This document shows positions 7,230-11,687 of a stretch of 11,687 nt of DNA, in pieces. Under the pieces are notes generated by a model that was not told the origin of the DNA, made no database searches, and saw only the letters and a list, made by a program, of their open reading frames with translations. Position 1 is the first letter of the stretch, and each line of letters opens with the position of its first letter. Made by a program: the position numbers and the translations under genes. Source of the DNA: Pseudomonadota bacterium (lineage in GTDB: Bacteria; Pseudomonadota; Gammaproteobacteria; Burkholderiales; Burkholderiaceae_B); the NCBI GenBank assembly GCA_023432075.1, contig JAEYVD010000722.1:1-11687 (forward strand), in the 5' to 3' direction.

Positions 7230-7915
7230 GCCTTGCGTTCAGGAACATCGAGCGGGCGGACAGCACGGTCATCGCACGCCTGGCGTCGGCAGGCGTCGCC
7301 ACCGCCCATGAAGCACAGCAACGCATGGGCCTGTTGCAGCCCACGCTGCGGCCCATCTACGCTGGCGCATCCATCGCGGGCAGTGCGATCACGGTGCTGG
7401 CGCATCCGGGCGACAACTGGATGCTGCACGTTGCGATCGAACTCTGCCGCCCTGGCGACGTTGTCGTCGTGGCCTGCGCGTCGGCGAACGAAGACGGCAT
7501 GTTCGGAGAGCTGCTGGCCACCTCCATGCGCGCCCGCGGCGTGCAAGGGCTGGTGATCGATGCGGGTTGCCGCGATGTCGCCGCGTTGAAGGACATGCAG
7601 TTTCCGGTGTGGTCCAAGTGCGTATCGGCCAAGGGCACGGTCAAGGCAACGCCGGGATCGGTGAACGTGCCGGTCGTGTGCGCGGGGGCGCTGGTGCAAC
7701 CCGGGGATGTCGTCATTGCCGACGATGACGGCGTGTGCATCGTGCCGCGTGCGCGGGCGGCGCAAGTGGCCGATGCGTGCGACGCGCGCCTGCGCAACGA
7801 GGCGGACAAGCGCAAGCGGCTGGCCGCCGGGGAACTGGGGCTGGATATCTACGGCATGCGCGAAAAGCTGGCGGCTGCGGGGCTGATCTATGTGGACCGC
7901 AGCCCGGATGCGTAG
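7226..7915 (+). CDS. galC: 4-carboxy-4-hydroxy-2-oxoadipate aldolase / oxaloacetate decarboxylase
   Basis: Class II (metal-dependent) aldolase of the RraA-like HMG/CHA aldolase family (GalC, LigK, ProA), 229 residues, close to family length. It cleaves 4-carboxy-4-hydroxy-2-oxoadipate to pyruvate and oxaloacetate, and relatives also decarboxylate oxaloacetate. Visible signatures are [16 protein letters not shown] (42-57), [11 protein letters not shown] (60-70), the active-site loop GELLATS (94-100) and the metal and substrate residues R116-D117 in [10 protein letters not shown]. They are followed by [18 protein letters not shown] and [12 protein letters not shown]. The C-terminal [14 protein letters not shown] is also typical. 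The active-site residues rule out a mere RraA RNase E inhibitor. The ATG overlaps the galB stop by 4 bp, and GGAG at 7215-7218 serves as ribosome site. It completes the last step after the hydratase. Achiral HMG could also be a substrate. Confidence 0.9.
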   Translation: MSLAFRNIERADSTVIARLASAGVATAHEAQQRMGLLQPTLRPIYAGASIAGSAITVLAHPGDNWMLHVAIELCRPGDVVVVACASANEDGMFGELLATSMRARGVQGLVIDAGCRDVAALKDMQFPVWSKCVSAKGTVKATPGSVNVPVVCAGALVQPGDVVIADDDGVCIVPRARAAQVADACDARLRNEADKRKRLAAGELGLDIYGMREKLAAAGLIYVDRSPDA

Positions 7916-7955
7916 GTGGCGGCCGCGGTTTGCCGAGTGATGCCGTGCACCGAAT

Positions 7956-7986
7956 TGCCGTACCAACGGCAGCGCCCAGGCGCTTT
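7956..7986 (+). terminator. Possible weak terminator after galC
   Basis: Two small hairpins follow each other 40 bp after the galC stop. TGCCGT/ACGGCA (7956-7961 with 7966-7971) has a 4-base loop. AGCGC/GCGCT (7971-7975 with 7980-7984) has a 4-base loop and is followed by CTTTCCC. The T-run is short, so this is only a candidate for intrinsic termination of the Bug-galB-galC transcript. Confidence 0.3.
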
Positions 7987-8015
7987 CCCGGCCGACAGCG
8001 AATTCGACCGTCATC

Positions 8016-8047
8016 GGCGCAGCGCACGTAACTGACGTGCGTGCGCC
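8016..8047. repeat. Long bulged inverted repeat (13-bp stem)
   Basis: GGCGCA (8016-8021) pairs with TGCGCC (8042-8047), and CGCACGT (8023-8029) pairs with ACGTGCG (8035-8041). The only bulge is G8022 and the loop is AACTG. The 13 pairs, mostly G-C, make this the strongest hairpin seen between genes. There is no T-run on either strand. It sits between the galC operon and the Fur-controlled operon. It could be a termination or RNA-stability structure, a dispersed palindromic repeat, or a protein-binding site. Confidence 0.75.
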
Positions 8048-8078
8048 ACATCCAGACAAACCCCATAGCAATATCGAA

Positions 8079-8093
8079 TGAGAATGCTTATCA
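8079..8093. promoter_or_regulatory. Fur box of the iron operon
   Basis: TGAGAATGCTTATCA matches the 7-1-7 Fur consensus TGATAATnATTATCA at 12 of 14 defined positions. It lies 38 bp before the receptor start codon and just upstream of the AT-rich probable -10 region, so Fe-Fur bound there would block the promoter. This predicts iron-repressed expression of the receptor, PepSY and small membrane protein genes. Confidence 0.85.
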
Positions 8094-8099
8094 TGCGCC

Positions 8100-8111
8100 T
8101 TTTATATAAAA
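8100..8111 (+). promoter_or_regulatory. Probable -10 region in a 12-bp AT palindrome
   Basis: TTTTATATAAAA is a perfect self-complementary 12-mer in a GC-rich setting. It contains TATATA (8103) and TATAAA (8105) as -10 candidates. The -35 position would fall within the Fur box, but no good TTGACA match is seen. Transcription would begin about 15-20 bases before the GTG start. Confidence 0.5.
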
Positions 8112-8130
8112 GAATGCATGGGGTGGGGCT

Positions 8131-10320
8131 GTGGGTAAAGCATCGAATGGCCGTCAAGGCGCGCAGAAGGGCGTCGCCCGGGCGGTGAAACAGGCGTTGG
8201 CGGGCAGCGCCGCGCTCTATGCCGCCTCGGTATCGGCGCAGACGCAGGCGCCGGCCGCGATCACCGTCCTGCCCACCGTCACGGTGACCAGCGCGCCCGT
8301 CGCCCTGGGCGAGGCGCCCGCGCCCATCGCCGGCGGTCTGATCGGCGGCGGCGCCCGCATGGGCATTCTGGGCAACACGTCCGTCATGGACACCCCGTTC
8401 AGCGTCACCAGCTATACCGCCCAGACGATCGAGAACGAGCAGGCCCGGTCGGTCGCCGACGTGGCCACCATGGATCCGTCCGTGCGCATGAGCAGTGCCC
8501 GCTCCAACATCAACGAAGACCTCACCATCCGCGGCTTCAATGTGCCGACCGCGGACTTCGCGTTCAACGGCATGTTCGGCCTGACGCCCTATTGGCGCGC
8601 ACCGGTCGAGACCCTGGAACGCGTGGAGATCATCAAGGGACCGTCGGCGGCGCTCTTCGGCATGACGCCGGGCGGCAGCGTGGGGGGCGTCGTCAATCTG
8701 GTGCCAAAACGAGCCACCGACGAGCCCATCACCCGGGTCACGGGCTCGGTCATGTCGGACTCCGTCTTTGGCGTGCATGCCGACGTGGGACGCCGCTTCG
8801 GTCCCGACAACGCGTTTGGCATCCGCGTAAACGGGATGCTGCGCGACGGCGACACGCCAATCAAGGACCAGTCGACACGCGAAGCACTGGGGTCGGTCGC
8901 GCTGGACTATCGCGGTGAAAAGCTGCGGTCCTCTCTGGACCTGATCTGGCAGAAGGAACGCATCGACAACGTCGTGCGCCAGTTTCAGCTTGGCGCGGAC
9001 CTGACCTCGATTCCCGAGGCGCCGAGCAACAAGAATCCGTATCCGGGCCTGGGCTGGAGCGACGGCCGCAATACCGCCGGCGTGTTCAAGATCGAATACG
9101 ACATCACCGACTACCTGACTGCTTACGCAGGCTACGGCCAACGCAAGCTGGACTGGGACGCCTTCGCCGCCAACCCCGTGCTGCAGAACACGCAGGGCGA
9201 TTACTCCTTCTTCGGCGGCTGGCAGCGGATGACGGTGGACAGCAAGTCCACCGAAGCCGGCCTGCGCAGCAACTTCAAGACCGGCCCCGTGAGCCACAAG
9301 GTCGCCTTCAGCTACACGCTGCTGGACCAGAAGTCCGATCTGGGTTTCTACACCGGTTTCCCGCCGGGCAATTCCAATATCTACGCCGGCAACATCTTCG
9401 ACACGCCGTCCATATCCGGCATCAGCAATCCGCTTAACCGCTACCAGAGCACCAAACTGACCAGCTACGCGCTGGCAGACACCCTGGGTTTCATGGACGA
9501 CCGGCTGCAACTGACGCTGGGCGCGCGCCGCCAGAACGTGCAGGGCCAGAACTACAACTTCGCCAACGGCGAGCCCAGCGGCCCGCGCTATGACAAGAGC
9601 GCCACCACGCCGCTGGCCGGCGTCGTCTTCAAGGTGCGGCCGGATCTGTCGGTCTACGCCAGCTACGTCGAAGGCCTGTCGCAAGGCGACACCGCGCCCA
9701 CCAGCGCGGCCATCACCAATCCAGGCGAAACGCTGTCGCCCTTCAAGTCCAAGCAGAAGGAACTCGGCGTCAAGTACAACCTGAACGACGACATGCTGGC
9801 CACTGTCGCGCTCTTTGAGCTGACCCGCCCCAGCTCCGGTATCTCGGGCAACACCTTTGGCGAATTCGGCGAACAACGCAACCGAGGCGTCGAAGCCAGC
9901 TTTGCCGGCGAAGTCGCGAAGGGTGTGCGCCTGTTGGGCGGCATCAGCTACATCGACGCCGTCATCAACAAGGCCACCACGCCTGGCCTGCAGGGCAACA
10001 AGGCCATCGGCGTGCCCGACTGGCAATTCAACCTGGGCGCCGAGTGGGACACCCCGTTCGTCCCGGGCCTGACGGTGTTGGGCCGCGTCATCTACACCGA
10101 CAGGACGTATGCCAACGCCGACAACACCTTGTCGGTGCCAAGCTGGACCCGCGTTGACGCCGGCGCGCGCTACGAGACCAAGATCAGCGGCACGCCCGTC
10201 ACCTTCCGCTTCAACGTCGAGAACCTGTTCAACCGGAACTACTGGGGCACCGCCACGGCAGGCTACCTATTCGTGGGCTCGCCGCGCACCTACACGTTCT
10301 CGACCAGCATCGCCTTCTAA
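8131..10320 (+). CDS. TonB-dependent siderophore receptor
   Basis: Outer-membrane ferric-siderophore receptor precursor of 729 residues. The N-terminus is basic, then hydrophobic (ALAGSAALYAASVSA), with likely cleavage after A36. A TonB-box-like TVTVTS lies at 49-54. The plug is about 84-192, with DTPFSVTSYTAQTI, LTIRGF (131-136) and VEIIKGPSAALFG (165-177), all classic. The rest is a 22-strand-type barrel, with VYASYVEGLSQG, a late NVENLFNRNYWG and a terminal SIAF ending in Phe. There is no N-terminal STN signalling domain, so it should not drive an ECF sigma/anti-sigma system. An in-frame stop at 8107 leaves the GTG at 8131 as the only in-frame start before the signal peptide; it is preceded by a G-rich stretch (8120-8128). 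It is iron-controlled through the Fur box. The siderophore is unknown. Confidence 0.94.
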   Translation: MGKASNGRQGAQKGVARAVKQALAGSAALYAASVSAQTQAPAAITVLPTVTVTSAPVALGEAPAPIAGGLIGGGARMGILGNTSVMDTPFSVTSYTAQTIENEQARSVADVATMDPSVRMSSARSNINEDLTIRGFNVPTADFAFNGMFGLTPYWRAPVETLERVEIIKGPSAALFGMTPGGSVGGVVNLVPKRATDEPITRVTGSVMSDSVFGVHADVGRRFGPDNAFGIRVNGMLRDGDTPIKDQSTREALGSVALDYRGEKLRSSLDLIWQKERIDNVVRQFQLGADLTSIPEAPSNKNPYPGLGWSDGRNTAGVFKIEYDITDYLTAYAGYGQRKLDWDAFAANPVLQNTQGDYSFFGGWQRMTVDSKSTEAGLRSNFKTGPVSHKVAFSYTLLDQKSDLGFYTGFPPGNSNIYAGNIFDTPSISGISNPLNRYQSTKLTSYALADTLGFMDDRLQLTLGARRQNVQGQNYNFANGEPSGPRYDKSATTPLAGVVFKVRPDLSVYASYVEGLSQGDTAPTSAAITNPGETLSPFKSKQKELGVKYNLNDDMLATVALFELTRPSSGISGNTFGEFGEQRNRGVEASFAGEVAKGVRLLGGISYIDAVINKATTPGLQGNKAIGVPDWQFNLGAEWDTPFVPGLTVLGRVIYTDRTYANADNTLSVPSWTRVDAGARYETKISGTPVTFRFNVENLFNRNYWGTATAGYLFVGSPRTYTFSTSIAF

Positions 10321-10330
10321 GGAAGCCGAG

Positions 10331-11500
10331 ATGTCCACGCAAGCCTGGTCCTGGATACACAAGTGGAGCAGCCTGGTCTGCACGGTCTTCATGCTGCTGC
10401 TGTGTCTGACCGGACTACCCTTGATCTTCCACGAAGAGATTGAGCACCTGTCGGGCGTGGTCGAAGCGCCGCCCATGCCCGCCGGCACGCCCAACGCCAG
10501 CATGGACCAGATTGCCCAGACCGCGCTGGAGCGCCGCCCGGGCGAAGTCATCCGCTACATGTTCTGGGATCAGGACGAGCATCCCGACATTACGTATGTC
10601 TCCATGGCCAGCGCCGTCGACGCGCCGCCCGAGGAGAACAACGCCGTCGTCATCGACTCGCGCACGGCCAAGGTGCTGGACGAACCGGCCACCGACGAAG
10701 GCTTCATGTACGTCATGCTCAAGCTGCATACCGACATGTTCGCCGGCTTGCCGGGGATGCTGTTCCTGGGCGCGATGGGCCTCTTGATGGTGGTCGCCAT
10801 CGTGTCCGGTGTGGTGCTTTATTACCCCTTCATGCGCCGCCTGAAATTTGGCGCGCTGCGCACGCAGCGCAGCACCCGCGTCAAATGGCTGGACTGGCAT
10901 AACCTGTTGGGCATTGTCACGGTGGTGTGGCTGCTGGTCGTTGGCATCACGGGCAGCATCAATACGCTGAACCGCGTCGTGCTTAGCCTCTGGCAGATGG
11001 ACCAGATGGCGGAAATGACCGCGCCGTTCCGCGGCCTGCCGCCCGTCACGCAGCCCGCGCATCTGGAAGCTTCCATCCGCACGGCACGCGCCGCCGTGCC
11101 GGACATGGCGGTGAGCCTCGTCGCGTTTCCGGGGACGATGTTTTCCAGCCCGCATCACTACACGTTCTTCATGAAGGGCAACACACCCGTGACCTCGCGC
11201 CTGCTAAAGCCCGCGCTGGTGGACGCCACTAACGGCGAGCTGACCGACACGCGAGAGATGCCCTGGTACGTAAAGACCTTGTTCCTTTCGCAGCCGCTGC
11301 ACTTTGGGGATTACGGCGGCCTGCCGCTCAAGATTCTTTGGGCGGTGCTGGATCTCTTTGCAATCGTGGTGCTGGGTAGCGGACTGTATCTATGGCTGCG
11401 CAAGCCCAAGGCGGCAACGGCTTCGAAATCGTTGACCCCGGATGCCGCAGAGACCGCCAGCGCGCTGCGGCAGGGTGATCGGCAAGGGGCAGCGCAATGA
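10331..11500 (+). CDS. PepSY-TM protein, probable ferrisiderophore reductase (FoxB-like)
   Basis: An inner-membrane protein of 389 residues with the PepSY-TM four-helix plan. Helices are at about 13-33, 142-165, 192-213 and 334-356, and a periplasmic domain follows helix 1 and another follows helix 3. A histidine lies at or near each helix end: H10 (WIHKW), H133 (LKLHTDMFAG), H190 (LDWHNLLG) and H324 (PLHFGDYGG). This fits two bis-His b-type hemes, as in FoxB of Pseudomonas aeruginosa (similar length), which reduces iron in hydroxamate siderophores in the periplasm. AAGGA at 10319-10323 overlaps the receptor stop and sits 7 bases before the ATG, so the gene is tightly coupled to the receptor. 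A longer in-frame opening upstream overlaps the receptor gene and is not real. The family is firm; the reductase activity is inferred. Confidence 0.85.
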   Translation: MSTQAWSWIHKWSSLVCTVFMLLLCLTGLPLIFHEEIEHLSGVVEAPPMPAGTPNASMDQIAQTALERRPGEVIRYMFWDQDEHPDITYVSMASAVDAPPEENNAVVIDSRTAKVLDEPATDEGFMYVMLKLHTDMFAGLPGMLFLGAMGLLMVVAIVSGVVLYYPFMRRLKFGALRTQRSTRVKWLDWHNLLGIVTVVWLLVVGITGSINTLNRVVLSLWQMDQMAEMTAPFRGLPPVTQPAHLEASIRTARAAVPDMAVSLVAFPGTMFSSPHHYTFFMKGNTPVTSRLLKPALVDATNGELTDTREMPWYVKTLFLSQPLHFGDYGGLPLKILWAVLDLFAIVVLGSGLYLWLRKPKAATASKSLTPDAAETASALRQGDRQGAAQ

Positions 11501-11687
11501 GCAAGAACGTTGATGCGCGCGGCGCGCGGACCGAGAACCTGCAAACGGCGGGCGAGGTGTTCCGCGTGCCGATCTGGCTAGGCGTGGCCTCGGTGGTGGG
11601 GCTGGTGTCGGCGCTGCTGGGCGATGGGGTGTGGGACGGGGTGTCGTGGTTGGCGATCTTTGCGCCGATCGGGGCGGTCTGGTGGGC
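11497..11687 (+). CDS. Small membrane protein of the iron operon (3'-truncated by window)
   Basis: The ATG overlaps the PepSY-gene stop by 4 bp (ATGA), and AAGGGG at 11484-11489 is a suitable ribosome site. Sixty-three complete codons are visible before the right edge. The protein begins MSKNVDARGARTENL, then has a first hydrophobic segment (VPIWLGVASVVGLVSALLG, about 24-42), a short polar turn (DGVWDG) and the start of a second (VSWLAIFAPIGAVWW). This is the helical-hairpin plan of small membrane proteins often found after receptor/PepSY pairs. Function is unknown. Its position implies a role with the PepSY protein in handling siderophore iron, for example as an accessory subunit. Confidence 0.8.
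   Translation, partial: MSKNVDARGARTENLQTAGEVFRVPIWLGVASVVGLVSALLGDGVWDGVSWLAIFAPIGAVWW

Noticed and set aside
8011..10026. 671-codon open frame on the minus strand opposite the siderophore receptor
   Set aside because: It is an antisense shadow of a clear TonB receptor gene in GC-rich DNA. Its product is Arg/His/Gly-rich with no recognisable domain, and it ends within the hairpin region.
10109..10330. Extended N-terminus of the PepSY protein overlapping the receptor gene
   Set aside because: These 74 codons lie within the receptor's C-terminal barrel in another frame. The ATG at 10331 has a good ribosome site and starts just before the first membrane helix.

Overview
The window is GC-rich and tightly packed, and it reads as a chromosomal segment of a betaproteobacterium of the Bordetella/Achromobacter (Alcaligenaceae) type. 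This placement is inferred from three things: a pertactin-like autotransporter, an orphan Bug-type (tripartite tricarboxylate) solute-binding protein, and the codon usage. No insertion sequences, phage genes, tRNA/rRNA genes or CRISPR arrays were seen.

Layout. (1) 3-3392 (+): the C-terminal, major part of a pertactin-like autotransporter. Its start and signal peptide lie left of the window. It has a beta-helical passenger, a Pro/Gly-rich 24-bp repeat tract and a C-terminal beta-barrel. (2) 3476-4321 (-): an EamA/DMT-family inner-membrane transporter, convergent with the autotransporter. (3) 4435-5328 (-): a LysR-type regulator, divergent from the next block. (4) 5439-7915 (+): an apparent operon of a Bug periplasmic binding protein, a PIG-L-fold protein best read as a GalB-type 4-oxalomesaconate (4-carboxy-2-hydroxymuconate) hydratase, and a GalC/LigK/ProA-type 4-carboxy-4-hydroxy-2-oxoadipate (CHA) aldolase. 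(5) 8131-11687 (+): an iron-uptake operon with a Fur box, a TonB-dependent siderophore receptor, a PepSY-TM protein resembling ferrisiderophore reductases of the FoxB type, and the start of a small membrane protein that runs off the right edge.

How the genes fit together. The LysR-Bug-GalB-GalC block looks like a regulated uptake-plus-catabolism module for the last two steps of the gallate/protocatechuate 4,5-cleavage pathway, yielding pyruvate and oxaloacetate. The ring-cleavage dioxygenase and the OMA tautomerase are not in the window. The intergenic DNA has notable structure: a LysR-type dyad, a helical-turn direct repeat and a 6-1-6 palindrome in the divergent promoter; a strong GC hairpin between Bug and galB; and a long bulged hairpin between galC and the iron operon. 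In the iron operon, the receptor would bring a ferric siderophore into the periplasm, and the four-helix PepSY protein would reduce or help release the iron.

Most of the window belongs to known families. The most interesting parts are the compact Bug-hydratase-aldolase module of unknown substrate, the PIG-L protein that has lost the deacetylase catalytic Asp, and the receptor/PepSY/small-membrane-protein operon. All functional statements come from reading motifs and have not been checked by database search.
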